NCBI GenBank assembly: GCA_964395835.1
Contig: CAYNBJ010000003.1
Coordinates: 103,685 to 167,684, forward strand
Origin: LLD-282 sp964395835
GTDB lineage: Bacteria; Pseudomonadota; Gammaproteobacteria; Berkiellales; Berkiellaceae
Length of the DNA stretch: 64,000 nt
Direction of reading: 5' to 3'
Shown here: positions 47,383-57,198 of the stretch, piece after piece
How positions within the stretch are numbered: position 1 is the stretch's first letter
Layout of the letters: each line of letters begins with the position of its first letter
The notes under the pieces: model-generated
The model's input: only the letters and a program-made list of their open reading frames with translations
Told to the model about the DNA's origin: nothing
Database searches by the model: none
Translations under genes and position numbers: made by a program

Positions 47383-48057
47383 TTAAAGAATATTTTTCAA
47401 CTCTTTTTCAAAAAAATCATTATATATCAACATGCTTTCCATAATAATTGGCATGGGTGTTGAAAATAAATAAAAAGGACTGTGGAGTTTAGTGTGGAAT
47501 ATAGAGCCCATGAAATTCGGATTTCCAGCCCAAATTGACCATCGGATCTGTCTGTATGAGCCCTGTTGAGGATAAAAGGATAAACGTACATCTTTATCAT
47601 AAGTCCCGAATAGACTGATGCGACGAGCTTGTGCATTAAAATTTTCATAGCCAAGATTGGAAAAAGGAGACAAAATAAAAATTTTTTTCATCGGGTGATC
47701 GTCTTGCAAGTAGCGGATGTCTTCGATCTGAGTGATTTTGGGATAAAGATGTAATGGAATTTGTGAAACAAATTTTATTGGAAATAAAGGTTTAGGACAT
47801 CCTTTTTGCCAGAGCGCAGCAGCTGAAGTATGCGTTCTTTGTAGGATCTGCAATGGGCTCGATGTCTCTAAGGTCAAACTATTGTATCGTTCAAAAGAAA
47901 AAAATGATAAAGATTCTAGGCCAACAGAATGTGTTGGATTGTGCAAAGTGGGTGGCTCAAATAAAATCCACTGAATTTTTTCAAATGATTTTAAAAATGC
48001 GTGCATAAATTGCAAAAGCCAAGGTGTCGTAATGACGATACACTCCTTCTTATTCAT
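47383..48057 (-). CDS. Hypothetical protein upstream of CFA-like gene
   Basis: A 224-residue protein that I do not recognise. It starts with a beta-strand/helix pattern (KECIVITTPWLLQFMHAFL) and has no signal peptide or membrane helix. It is rich in aromatic residues and Pro, with a later region (YDKDVRLSFYPQQGSY, RWSIWAGNPNFMGSIF). Operon position with a CFA-like methyltransferase hints at lipid modification, since CFA genes often sit with oxidoreductases and DUF1365 proteins, but the sequence does not match those by eye. Confidence 0.6.
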   Translation of the reverse strand: MNKKECIVITTPWLLQFMHAFLKSFEKIQWILFEPPTLHNPTHSVGLESLSFFSFERYNSLTLETSSPLQILQRTHTSAAALWQKGCPKPLFPIKFVSQIPLHLYPKITQIEDIRYLQDDHPMKKIFILSPFSNLGYENFNAQARRISLFGTYDKDVRLSFYPQQGSYRQIRWSIWAGNPNFMGSIFHTKLHSPFYLFSTPMPIIMESMLIYNDFFEKELKNIL

Positions 48058-48122
48058 TTTTGCGATCCCATTCTATACTCGAAACATCTTATCTTCTCTT
48101 TTATTCACTGGGCTGCCAAGAT

Positions 48123-49199
48123 ATGCAACCTTCTCTTTATCGTAAAATCTTATTCAGTAGCCTATCTTTTTTGATGATATTAGCTTTAGCTGTGATTGCA
48201 AAAAGTATTTTTTTGCGGGAATTTTTGAAAAGCCTTCCCCCAGGATCTCGCACAGTTCGGCTGTGCGAGACTGTTTATGGACCCTATCAGGACACGATAG
48301 AGCAAAGGGCGCAATTGATAGCCCAACAAGAAGCAGATTTGAAAGTTCAAATATCAGGATCTATTCAGAAAATTTATGTTGAACCTGGACAGTATGTGCA
48401 TAAAGGCGAGAATATTGCCATGATTGAAAATAAAGCATTGGAGTTGGAGCGAAAAGCAGCTATTGAGCAGTATGAATGGGCAAAAACTTATTATGAAAGA
48501 ATGATGGAGTTATTTGAAAAAGGAGCGATTTCCCAGCAAGATTATGAATTATCTTGGAATCAGTATTGCGTTTCAAAAAGCCAAAAATCAAGAGCTGAAC
48601 ATAATTATAACCTTTCATTCATTATTGCGCCGTTTGATGGGTATGTATCTGACTTTTCATGGAAAAGCGGATTTTCCGTTCAAGCGGGCGATCTTTTTTG
48701 TACAATAGCTAATCTGGATATATTTGAGATCGTCGCTGCTCTTTCAAAACGTTCGGCAGATTCTTTGGGAAATCTGGTTGCTGCTCAGTGGTGGTATGAT
48801 CATCATGCTTATTCAGTAGATATGTGGACACGTGAGCCTTTTTTCCATCCGATTTCTCAAAAAGGCATGGTGCGTTTTTTACTTCGAGCCAATCCTGTTG
48901 ACCGTCTGTATCCTGGTTTATGGGGTAAATTGCATTTAAATATTGAAGTTCCCGATCCAGCTTGGTCGGCGCCTTTAGAAGCTTTGAGCTCAGATCGCGA
49001 AGGTCTATGTGTTTGGACAGCGCAGAAAAATTTGAAAAATGAATGGGTTGCGAAACGAGTCGGGATCGATGTGCTCTTGACAGAAAAAGATAAGTTTTAC
49101 TTTCGCACTGTTGGATCTGATGTTTTGGATGTATCAAAAGTGATTATACAAGGACATGGCTCGATTATGACAGGAGATCATCTTGAAATCCAAATATGA
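48123..49199 (+). CDS. RND efflux periplasmic adaptor (membrane fusion protein)
   Basis: About 358 residues. An N-terminal membrane anchor (FSSLSFLMILALAVIAKSIF) precedes a lipoyl-like half (VQISGSIQKIYVEPGQYVHK), a helical hairpin (residues about 115-160), the second lipoyl half (IIAPFDGYVSDFSWKSGFSV) and a beta-barrel. This is the AcrA/MexA/HlyD architecture joining an inner-membrane pump to a TolC channel. The start at 48123 is chosen by the anchor; an upstream TTG is unlikely. Its end overlaps the pump gene by 17 bases. Confidence 0.88.
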   Translation: MQPSLYRKILFSSLSFLMILALAVIAKSIFLREFLKSLPPGSRTVRLCETVYGPYQDTIEQRAQLIAQQEADLKVQISGSIQKIYVEPGQYVHKGENIAMIENKALELERKAAIEQYEWAKTYYERMMELFEKGAISQQDYELSWNQYCVSKSQKSRAEHNYNLSFIIAPFDGYVSDFSWKSGFSVQAGDLFCTIANLDIFEIVAALSKRSADSLGNLVAAQWWYDHHAYSVDMWTREPFFHPISQKGMVRFLLRANPVDRLYPGLWGKLHLNIEVPDPAWSAPLEALSSDREGLCVWTAQKNLKNEWVAKRVGIDVLLTEKDKFYFRTVGSDVLDVSKVIIQGHGSIMTGDHLEIQI

Positions 49200-52100
49200 A
49201 CATAACAGGCGGTGGTTTGACCGTTTTATTGATTACCCATACCAGACGATCGCTTTTATAGGGTTGTTTTTTCTTTTTTCGTATCAAGGTTTTCGTGTTT
49301 TGGATATTCGGCAGTTTCCTTTTATTCCCAGTGGTGTGATTAGGATTTTGACGGTTTATCCCGGAGCGGATTCCCAAACAATCGCTCAGACTGTTACAGA
49401 GCCTTTAGAGCGATCAGTCGCTCAAGCAGAGAGTTTTGATTATATTCTTTCATCTTCGCAGGATAACATTTCTGTGATTGAAGCTCATTTAAAAACCGGA
49501 CAAGATATACAGGCTTTATTTCCATCGGTATTAGCTGCAGTTCAATCTTCAAAAAAATCTTTGCCTCAGGGAATTGATGATCCCATCTTAACCAAAACAC
49601 GTCCAAATTCTATTGCCTTAATGTATGTCTCTTATACAACGCCGGGCTCGCAGATGCATCCAGCAGAACTTTATCATTACCTGGAAAATACAGTTCGTCC
49701 GCAGCTTTTAGCTATTCCCAATATTGGTTCGGTACAAATTTTAGGTTCTGATCGCCTTGCAGCGCGCTTGTGGGTCGATCATGAAAAACTTAATGATTAT
49801 GGAATAAATTTGTCTGATCTTGCTGCAATTTTATCGACGGATAATCTTGCAGTGAGCGGAGGTTTTTTTGAAAACGATCATTATAGAGAAACACTCTCTT
49901 TGCATTCACAGGTATGCACATTAGAAGAGCTTGAGAATCTCGCGATCAAAGATGTTAATGGATATCAGATTCTTTTAAAAGACATTGGCCAAATTTCCAT
50001 AGGAGGAGAAACTGAGGATAATGAGGTCTATTTCAATGGATCTAAAGGAGTTTTTTTATCGATAGACGCTCAGCCAAATGCGAATGCACTGAGCGTTTTA
50101 GAGGATGTGCGTCTTATTCTTAAGCAGATCCAGAAGCAGTTACCCAAAGAAATGAATCAAAAAATTGTTTATGATGCGAGTGTTTTTATACAAGATTCGA
50201 TTATAGAAGTATTCAAGACTTTTTTTGAAGCATGTTTGATTGTTCTTATCGTTGTCTATTTTTGCTTGGGTTCCTGGCGAATGATGATTGTACCGATTGC
50301 AGCTATTTTGTGTTCTTTATTAGGCGTATTCGCTGCAATGGCTATTTTTAATGTGACGATTAATTTGCTCACTCTTTTAGCGCTCATTTTGTCAATAGGT
50401 CTTGTTGTTGATGATGCAATTTTGGTTATTGAGCATTCTATTACTTGTTATGGACATGCCAAAAATCCGATGGATGCTGTTAAGCTTGCCCTCAGAGAAT
50501 TGCATAATCCCATTATTGTTATGACCATTATTTTAGCAATTGCTTATTTACCCTTAGTTTTTTTGAAAGGAATGAGTGGGTATTTATTCAGAGAATTTGC
50601 TTTCACCTTGGCTTGTGCAGTCATGCTTTCAGGAATGATTGCTCTTGTTTTGTCTCCGATCATGACAGTGTTTGCTTTAAAAACAGAGAGTGCAATCGCT
50701 GAGCCATATTGGTTCATGAGGGCTTCTCAAGCCTATAGCGCTCTTTTAAAAGCCTCTCTTCGTGAAAAGAAGATTCTTAAATACTTTGTTGTTCTTCTTT
50801 ATCCTCTTGGAGTTATCTTATTTTATTTTTTGCCATCCGAATTAGCTCCTAAAGAAGATCAAGGTTTTGCGATGTTTTCTTTTGACGCTCCTCAAACAGC
50901 ATCCCTTTCACTACTGAAAAGATATTCACAGCCTTTAGAGTCAATCATTTCTCAAACGCCTGATGTGAGTGATAGTTTTTTTATATATGGTTCCGATCAG
51001 GGAGTTTATAGTGGTTTTGGGGGGATTTTGGGCAGTGATTTTTCGCATCGTTCGCGTTCTATGGAGTCGATGCGATTAGATCTCACTCAAAAAATTCATA
51101 AACAAAGTGAATTAGATGTTTTTGTTTTTACCCCATCTTCTTTACCGGGGCCTGATGGCTTGGATTATCAATGTGTGATTTATGGACCCCATTCGTATGA
51201 GGTTCTTGTGGATTATGCAAATCAAATTGCTGATGCTTTGAAAAAGACTGGATACTTTCCCTTTTTAAGGGTAGAAACTGCCTTTAATAAAATTATTCGC
51301 GTAGCCTCCCCGCATCGTGATTTTTTAAAACAGAATCATATTTCTTTGCAAGATGTGGCGACTCATCTTTCTTTATTTTTAAATGATTTTCAGTCATCTA
51401 AAGTTCTGTATCAAGATAAAGAGATTGATTTTCGTATGCGTCTTTTGAATCGAGACTTTTTTACGACATGGCGTGCTCTCACTTATCATCATGTACATGA
51501 TTTTAGTTTAGATGAGCTATTTGATATCTCTCTTAAGACAGATATCCCTAAAAGAACACACTTTAATCAAATGAACAGTGTCAAAATTAACGGAGCTGTG
51601 TTTCCTATTGTTTCTTTTGATCATCTGATTTCCGTGACGCAAAATCTGATTTCAAATCTGAGCGATACTCAATTGAGATATGATTTTACTGGACCAATGA
51701 GAACTTATGTGCAGGAGGGAACGCAGCTGGGTATGCTTGCATTGGAGGCTCTCATTGCAATGACATTTTTTTTAATTGGGCTTTTTCAAAGTTTTTTTGA
51801 TACTGTTCTCATCTTAACAACTATTCCTCTTGCGTTGATAGGTGCATTGAGCGCAATGCATCTTTCACATTTTATGAGTTTTTTATTGCAACAGAATCAA
51901 TTGGCCGTGACGTATAATATTTATACGCAACTTTCTTTACTCACCTTATTTGGTTTGATTACGAAGCATGGAATTTTAATTGTGGATGAAATTCGAAAAG
52001 TCAGATCGCATTCTGCTGCATCGATGGAGGATATTGTTTTAGCTGCTGCACAAGCGAGATTTCGGCCGATTGTGATGACCACACTTTGTATGATTCTGGG

Positions 52101-52260
52101 AGTTTTTCCTCTGATTTTCGCCCAAGGTTCAGGGGCGATCTGTCGATATCATATGGGGCTGGTGATTTTTTTTGGATTGGGTTTAGGAACCTGTTTTACG
52201 CTTTTTATCTTTCCGTCTCTGTATTTGTGGTTGTATTCATATTGTCACGAATCTCGATGA
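49183..52260 (+). CDS. RND-family efflux pump, inner-membrane component
   Basis: 1025 residues, close to AcrB (1049). Twelve transmembrane helices sit in two halves with large periplasmic loops. The proton-relay residues are present: two Asp in GLVVDDAILVIEH (helix 4) and Lys in GLITKHGILIVDE (helix 10). TTG at 49183 is preferred as start because AGGAG lies six bases upstream, inside the adaptor gene, giving coupled expression. It exports drugs, bile-like compounds or metabolites with the adaptor at 48123 and a TolC-type channel, possibly the one at 17866. Confidence 0.93.
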   Translation: MKSKYEHNRRWFDRFIDYPYQTIAFIGLFFLFSYQGFRVLDIRQFPFIPSGVIRILTVYPGADSQTIAQTVTEPLERSVAQAESFDYILSSSQDNISVIEAHLKTGQDIQALFPSVLAAVQSSKKSLPQGIDDPILTKTRPNSIALMYVSYTTPGSQMHPAELYHYLENTVRPQLLAIPNIGSVQILGSDRLAARLWVDHEKLNDYGINLSDLAAILSTDNLAVSGGFFENDHYRETLSLHSQVCTLEELENLAIKDVNGYQILLKDIGQISIGGETEDNEVYFNGSKGVFLSIDAQPNANALSVLEDVRLILKQIQKQLPKEMNQKIVYDASVFIQDSIIEVFKTFFEACLIVLIVVYFCLGSWRMMIVPIAAILCSLLGVFAAMAIFNVTINLLTLLALILSIGLVVDDAILVIEHSITCYGHAKNPMDAVKLALRELHNPIIVMTIILAIAYLPLVFLKGMSGYLFREFAFTLACAVMLSGMIALVLSPIMTVFALKTESAIAEPYWFMRASQAYSALLKASLREKKILKYFVVLLYPLGVILFYFLPSELAPKEDQGFAMFSFDAPQTASLSLLKRYSQPLESIISQTPDVSDSFFIYGSDQGVYSGFGGILGSDFSHRSRSMESMRLDLTQKIHKQSELDVFVFTPSSLPGPDGLDYQCVIYGPHSYEVLVDYANQIADALKKTGYFPFLRVETAFNKIIRVASPHRDFLKQNHISLQDVATHLSLFLNDFQSSKVLYQDKEIDFRMRLLNRDFFTTWRALTYHHVHDFSLDELFDISLKTDIPKRTHFNQMNSVKINGAVFPIVSFDHLISVTQNLISNLSDTQLRYDFTGPMRTYVQEGTQLGMLALEALIAMTFFLIGLFQSFFDTVLILTTIPLALIGALSAMHLSHFMSFLLQQNQLAVTYNIYTQLSLLTLFGLITKHGILIVDEIRKVRSHSAASMEDIVLAAAQARFRPIVMTTLCMILGVFPLIFAQGSGAICRYHMGLVIFFGLGLGTCFTLFIFPSLYLWLYSYCHESR

Positions 52261-52441
52261 ATGCAAGCGCTGGATAAGGTCAGTCAGATTTTTGGAAAAA
52301 GAGCACTCAAGAATAAGATTCTGATAAAAATGAGGTTTTTATATCAATGAGAGTGTGAAGTTTTAATATTTATATAATTTTATCTATTAATGAATCTGAA
52401 ATGATAAGAGGTGCGTAAGAAATTTTAAATTTTAAAAGTGG

Positions 52442-52517
52442 TGGCTCCCGTTGCAGGGCTCGAACCTGCGACCCACGGATTAACAGTCCGCTGTTCTACC
52501 GACTGAACTAAACGGGA
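52442..52517 (-). tRNA. tRNA-Asn (GTT)
   Basis: A 76-base cloverleaf on the minus strand. Acceptor TCCCGTT pairs with AACGGGA; the D arm is TAGTTCAGTCGG-like; the anticodon loop is CTGTTAATC with anticodon GTT; the T arm contains GGTTCGAGCC. The CCA end is encoded. Confidence 0.97.
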
Positions 52518-52562
52518 ATTCCTAAGACCTATATTGCCAAACTTAATGTGTACTGTCAAATA

Positions 52563-52820
52563 TTATTTGCAATCTTCTGCATTTTTGTGTTCATGCGCAT
52601 GGTCATCACATTTCTTCTTAGGATGTGCAGTGTGATCTGTATGTGTCATCTGCGCATCTTTTTCTTCTGTTGTAGGTGGCATGACTTGTTCTTGCTGGCT
52701 TTGTTCTGTTTTTTTATGCTTAGAGCAATTGCAACATTTAGCAAAAGCCATAGAGGATAAAGAAAAGCATCCGAGTGTCATCAGTAATGTGCTGAGGCGA
52801 TTTTTGTTTAAGAAAAACAT
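52563..52820 (-). CDS. Small secreted His/Cys-rich protein
   Basis: 85 residues. A signal peptide (LSTLLMTLGCFSLSSMAFA) would leave a mature protein of about 58 residues that begins KCCNCSKHKK and ends with a His/Cys/acid-rich tail (CDDHAHEHKNAEDCK). It has five mature Cys and many His, which suggests periplasmic metal binding (Cu, Zn or Ni) by composition only. GGAG lies eight bases before the ATG. No family is recognised. Confidence 0.7.
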   Translation of the reverse strand: MFFLNKNRLSTLLMTLGCFSLSSMAFAKCCNCSKHKKTEQSQQEQVMPPTTEEKDAQMTHTDHTAHPKKKCDDHAHEHKNAEDCK

Positions 52821-52926
52821 GTCGAGATCTCCATTAATATTTATTCGTTTTTTCAGATTTTTTTATAAGATGTAGCGCTTGATGATCTCTTTCGAATATC
52901 ACGTCAGATCGCTATGATTCATAATG

Positions 52927-52952
52927 AAAAAGGGCTGTTTGAACAGCCCTTT
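52927..52952 (-). terminator. Rho-independent terminator
   Basis: The stem AAAAGGGCTG / CAGCCCTTTT with a 6-base loop is followed on the minus strand by a T-run (CCCTTTTTCATT). It ends the 52977 transcript. Confidence 0.85.
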
Positions 52953-52976
52953 TAGCTATAAATGCGAATTTTTTAT

Positions 52977-53303
52977 TTAAAAATATGGGTTTTCATAATA
53001 CATTGAAAGTTGACCGACCATAGAAGGAAGGGTCTTGACAAATTCTGGGTCAAGTCTTTGACACAGTTGCATAACATCTTTAATTAAAGCGGGATCATTG
53101 AACGCATTCATAAGCTCAGGATCTTTCAAAACAAGCATTAATTCTGGGTGCTTTTGAATCAGGCCAAAAATTTCAATAAGTTTTTTTTCAAGGGCGGGGT
53201 TTTTTTGCAGTTCCATCATCAGTGTCATTGTGCAATCAATTTGCGATGATGAGCTTGATGCTCGTCCACCAAAGATAGCTGGAACAGTTGTTAAATATTT
53301 CAT
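52977..53303 (-). CDS. Hypothetical small protein
   Basis: A 108-residue, mostly helical protein. After a Ser-rich start (GGRASSSSSQ), periodic ELxKNP/HPEL/DPEL/DPAL elements spaced 9-11 residues suggest a small helical repeat (LMLVLKDPELMNAF, FNDPALIKDVMQL). It has no signal peptide. AAGGAG lies ten bases before the ATG, and a strong terminator follows its end, so it is very probably expressed. Function unknown. Confidence 0.7.
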   Translation of the reverse strand: MKYLTTVPAIFGGRASSSSSQIDCTMTLMMELQKNPALEKKLIEIFGLIQKHPELMLVLKDPELMNAFNDPALIKDVMQLCQRLDPEFVKTLPSMVGQLSMYYENPYF

Positions 53304-53661
53304 AATAGTTAGACTCCTTTTATTGAGGTGAAAATTGGACGATAGTTCGTTTTGAATCTCGTAAAGGTCTTTCTCTAATCTTATAGCTAAAATGCATGAA
53401 TGAGAAATTTTTATTCAAAGATTTTCACCTTGTTTTAGGGAATGCTGACGCGATTTTTTCTTACCAGCAAAAGGAAAATAACACGAGTTTTTTGTAAAAG
53501 CAACTTAATTTGATATTTTGTTTTGTTATAAAGTCTTTTTTTTTGATTTTTCAGCAGCTGATTTGAGCTTCTTATGGATGCGTTTGCCTTATAAAATAGG
53601 TGGTGATCCTTTAGAATGGCTGATAAAATGTTCATTCAATTATTTTTCTTTTTTTGTCTTT
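53304..53661. other. Intergenic region between divergent genes
   Basis: About 360 bases between the 52977 gene and trxB. Short frames on both strands (such as minus 53435-53635) have no support. It must hold two promoters, but no strong consensus is visible. Confidence 0.35.
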
Positions 53662-54618
53662 ATGTCGATACAGCAACATTCACTTATTATTATTGGCTCT
53701 GGGCCGGCGGGATATACGGCAGCTCTTTATGCTTCTAGAGCAAATTTGCAGCCTTTGGTGATTACGGGACGAGATCGGGGAGGGCAGTTAATGACTACCA
53801 CTGATGTTGAAAATTGGCCTGGCGATGCTGAGGGGCTGACAGGTCCTATCTTGATGCGCAGAATGCATGACCATGTTGTCAAATTTGGTGCTCAGATCTT
53901 GTCAGAACACGTTGTTTCGGTTGATTTAAGGCAGCGTCCATTTATTGTCGAGACTGAGAAAGGGCATCGTTATGCTGCGGCAAGTTTGATTATTGCAACT
54001 GGAGCAAGTGCGCAGTATTTAGGTTTGGAATCAGAAAAGCAATTTTTGGGTCGTGGTGTTTCAGGATGTGCGACTTGCGACGGGTTTTTCTATAAAAATC
54101 AAACGGTTGCCGTCGTTGGCGGTGGAAATACTGCTGTTGAAGAAGCGCTTTATCTTGCTCATATTGCTGCTAAAGTTTATTTGATTCATCGTCGTGATAC
54201 ATTAAAAGCTGAGAAAATTTTACAAGAGCGTCTTTTTCAGGCAGTGGAGCAGGGAAAAGTTGAAATTCTATGGCACCATCGTTTGGAGGAAGTGATAGGC
54301 TCCAAAGACGGAGTAGAAGCTATTCATATTGTGCATACGCAAGATGGAACGAGCAAAACTATTGATTTGCAAGGTGTTTTTATTGCTATTGGACATAAAC
54401 CGAATACAGATCTGTTTCAAGATCAGCTTGATATGAAAGAAGGGTATATTCTCACCCAGAAAGGGCATACAAAAGGTTCAACAATGACCTCAGTGCAGGG
54501 AGTTTTTGCAGCTGGGGATGTAGCAGATCCTATTTATCGCCAGGCTGTCACGTCTGCAGCTAGTGGGTGCATGGCTGCTTTAGATGCAGAAGCTTTTTTA
54601 GCACAACATCCGCTATAG
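53662..54618 (+). CDS. trxB: Thioredoxin reductase
   Basis: 318 residues. FAD-binding GSGPAGYTAALYASRA, the redox-active CATCDG, NADPH-binding VVGGGNTAVEEALYL and the C-terminal GDVADPIYRQAVTSAASG are all present. It reduces thioredoxin with NADPH. The start at 53662 fits the family; a 48-codon N-terminal extension in the same frame is not typical. No clear ribosome-binding site is seen, so translation may be weak or leaderless. Seven bases separate it from uvrB. Confidence 0.96.
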   Translation: MSIQQHSLIIIGSGPAGYTAALYASRANLQPLVITGRDRGGQLMTTTDVENWPGDAEGLTGPILMRRMHDHVVKFGAQILSEHVVSVDLRQRPFIVETEKGHRYAAASLIIATGASAQYLGLESEKQFLGRGVSGCATCDGFFYKNQTVAVVGGGNTAVEEALYLAHIAAKVYLIHRRDTLKAEKILQERLFQAVEQGKVEILWHHRLEEVIGSKDGVEAIHIVHTQDGTSKTIDLQGVFIAIGHKPNTDLFQDQLDMKEGYILTQKGHTKGSTMTSVQGVFAAGDVADPIYRQAVTSAASGCMAALDAEAFLAQHPL

Positions 54619-54625
54619 GAGCGCT

Positions 54626-56641
54626 ATGATGCAAAGACGCTTTGAGCTAGTGAGTGATTATCAGCCAGCAGGCGATCAGCCAGAGGCGATTTTCGGCCTA
54701 AAAAGTGGGTTAGAAGCTCATTTGCGATATCAGACCCTCCTGGGCGTGACTGGTTCTGGGAAAACTTATACGATTGCTCAACTTATCGCACAAACTCAAA
54801 GACCGACTTTGATTATGGCACCTAATAAAACATTGGCTGCTCAGCTTTATAGAGAAATGAAAGATTTCTTTCCGGGCAATGCTGTAGAATATTTTGTGTC
54901 TTATTATGATTATTATCAACCTGAAGCATATGTTCCGACACGAGATTTGTATATAGAAAAGGACGCTTCCATTAATGACCAAATTGAGCAGATGCGCTTG
55001 TGCGCTACACGATCGTTGGTGGAACGCACAGATGTAATTATTGTTTCAACTGTTTCAGCTATCTACGGTCTAGGCGATCCTCGCGCCTATATGGCTATGA
55101 TCTTTCCTTTTCGTGTCTATGAAAAAATTGGCTTTAAAGCTTTTTTAGATCGTTTGGTCGATTTGCAATATATGCGTAATGATGTCGTCTTAAAAAGGGG
55201 ACATTTTCGTGTTCGAGGAGAAATTGTTGAGGTCACTCCTGCAGAAAGCGAAAATAAAACTCTGAGGATTCAATTTGATGGAGATGAAATTGAATCCTTA
55301 GAGTGGATTCATCCTCTGAGCTTGGAAAAAATAGAGAGGGTTCAGTATGCAACTCTTTATCCAGAAAATCATTATGTTACGCCTTATGATTCCGTCATCA
55401 TGGCGATTGATAAAATTGGTCATGAATTAAAAGAGCAGCTGATTGTACTTCGCTCTCAGAATAAACTTGTAGAAGCCAGTCGTCTTGAACACAGAACACT
55501 TCAAGATATTGAGTTTTTAAGAGAAACAGGGCATTGCCAAGGAATTGAGAATTATTCAATTTATTTAAATAACCTCGAGCGTCATAGTACACCAACGACT
55601 TTGATTGATTATTTGCCAGACAATGCCCTTATTATTTTGGATGAATCTCATTTGATGCTTTCTCAAATCAGTGCGATGTATTATGGCGATCGATCGCGCA
55701 AACAAACATTAGTGGATTACGGGTTTCGTTTGCCCTCCTGTCTAGATAATCGACCATTAATGTTTTCTGAATTTGAAAAGATACATTTACAACAAATTTT
55801 TGTGTCTGCAACACCGTCAGCATATGAATTGGAACAAAGCCAAAATATTGTAGAGCAAATTGTTCGGCCGACAGGGCTGCTTGATCCAACGATAGAAATT
55901 ATCAATGTGAGCTATCAGGTTTCAGATGCTTGTGAGCGTATTTTAGAAGCGAAAAAGAAAAAACAGGGTGTCTTAATTACCACTTTAACCAAAAAAATGG
56001 CTGAAGACCTCAGTCAGTATTTTCCGCAATTTGGAATTGAGGCACAGTATCTTCATTCGGAATTAGATGCGTCCAGTCGTGTTGCTGCGATTTATGCCTT
56101 ACGCAAAGGTGAAATTGATGTTTTGATCGGTATCAATCTGTTGCGAGAAGGTCTCGATATGCCCGAAGTCGCATTGGTTTTGATTTTTGATGCGGATAAA
56201 GAGGGTTTTTTGCGTTCGCATCGATCTTTAATTCAAACAATTGGACGTGCTGCAAGGAATGTACACGGACATGTTGTTTTTTATGCTGATCGTGTGACAA
56301 AAGCGATGCAATCTGCGATTGATGAAACACACAGGCGCAGAGAAAAGCAAATTGCTTATAATCAGTTACATCGGATTGAGCCACAAACAATTTGCAAAGT
56401 AAAAAAAGCGCTTATTGAGGGCTTGTCAGATGATGAAAATATTGTTAATCCAGCAATCACAGAACAAAAAACGTATAAAGCCTTTAAGACACATGATGAA
56501 CGAGAGTTGAAAAAAATGATCCTTCAATTTGATAGATTGATGAAAAAAGCGGCGGATGCATTGGAGTTTGAGCAGGCTGCATCGTATCGAGATCAGAAAA
56601 TTGCTGTTCTCAATCAGCTTGATGCTTTAAAAAAAGGATAA
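54626..56641 (+). CDS. uvrB: Excinuclease ABC subunit B
   Basis: 671 residues, the usual length (E. coli 673). It has Walker A GVTGSGKT, the damage-binding beta-hairpin YYDYYQPEAYVP, helicase motifs (ILDESHLM; INLLREGLDMPEV; QTIGRAARNVHG) and a C-terminal UVR motif (EFEQAASYRDQKIAVL). It verifies DNA lesions in nucleotide excision repair with UvrA and UvrC. GGAG precedes the tandem ATGs; 54629 is an alternative start. Confidence 0.97.
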   Translation: MMQRRFELVSDYQPAGDQPEAIFGLKSGLEAHLRYQTLLGVTGSGKTYTIAQLIAQTQRPTLIMAPNKTLAAQLYREMKDFFPGNAVEYFVSYYDYYQPEAYVPTRDLYIEKDASINDQIEQMRLCATRSLVERTDVIIVSTVSAIYGLGDPRAYMAMIFPFRVYEKIGFKAFLDRLVDLQYMRNDVVLKRGHFRVRGEIVEVTPAESENKTLRIQFDGDEIESLEWIHPLSLEKIERVQYATLYPENHYVTPYDSVIMAIDKIGHELKEQLIVLRSQNKLVEASRLEHRTLQDIEFLRETGHCQGIENYSIYLNNLERHSTPTTLIDYLPDNALIILDESHLMLSQISAMYYGDRSRKQTLVDYGFRLPSCLDNRPLMFSEFEKIHLQQIFVSATPSAYELEQSQNIVEQIVRPTGLLDPTIEIINVSYQVSDACERILEAKKKKQGVLITTLTKKMAEDLSQYFPQFGIEAQYLHSELDASSRVAAIYALRKGEIDVLIGINLLREGLDMPEVALVLIFDADKEGFLRSHRSLIQTIGRAARNVHGHVVFYADRVTKAMQSAIDETHRRREKQIAYNQLHRIEPQTICKVKKALIEGLSDDENIVNPAITEQKTYKAFKTHDERELKKMILQFDRLMKKAADALEFEQAASYRDQKIAVLNQLDALKKG

Positions 56642-56719
56642 AAATTGATTGTTAAAATCTGGAAAAATGACAACTTCTTGGCTAGGCTCAACTTAGAGGT
56701 TCTTTTCACTCAAGAGATA

Positions 56720-57196
56720 ATGATGACAACGATTAAGAAAAAATGCGCAGTATTAGGGTTAGGTCTCACAATTTTTTTTGCTGGGTGTGATGCTTCTAAT
56801 TCAAATCAAACAACGGGAATTTTACTCGGAGGAGCTACAGGAGCTCTTCTTGGATCAACGATAGGCAATGGGGATGGTAAATCAGCAGCTATTGGGATCG
56901 GTGCTGTTCTTGGCGCATTAGTAGGTTCTCAAATTGGTGCAAAAATGGATCAAAATGATCGCGCTATGGCACAAGATGCGGCAGATAAAGCTGCGTATGC
57001 ACCTGTTGGTCAAGAAATCACTTGGTCTAACAGTCAAAGTGGCCATCGAGGAAGTGCTAAAAGCGTTCAAAGTGGTGTTGATAGTCAAGGACATACATGC
57101 CGTAAGATTGAACAGCAAGTGACTGTTGAGGGAAAGACAGATTTAATTGTTGTGGATGTTTGCATGATCGATAATCACTGGGTTGTTGTTTCTTAA
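56720..57196 (+). CDS. 17 kDa surface antigen-like glycine-zipper lipoprotein
   Basis: About 158 residues. A lipoprotein signal ends in the lipobox IFFAGC. A Gly-rich double-helix zipper follows (ILLGGATGALLGSTIG; AIGIGAVLGALVGSQIGAKM), then a soluble domain (VGQEITWSNSQSGHRGSAK; CRKIEQQVTVEGKTDLIVVD). This is the layout of the rickettsial 17 kDa antigen/SlyB family of outer-membrane lipoproteins. ATG at 56720 or 56723 after AAGAG is chosen; an upstream TTG is unlikely. It sits between uvrB and ftsK, with two bases before ftsK. Confidence 0.87.
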   Translation: MMTTIKKKCAVLGLGLTIFFAGCDASNSNQTTGILLGGATGALLGSTIGNGDGKSAAIGIGAVLGALVGSQIGAKMDQNDRAMAQDAADKAAYAPVGQEITWSNSQSGHRGSAKSVQSGVDSQGHTCRKIEQQVTVEGKTDLIVVDVCMIDNHWVVVS

Positions 57197-57198
57197 GT

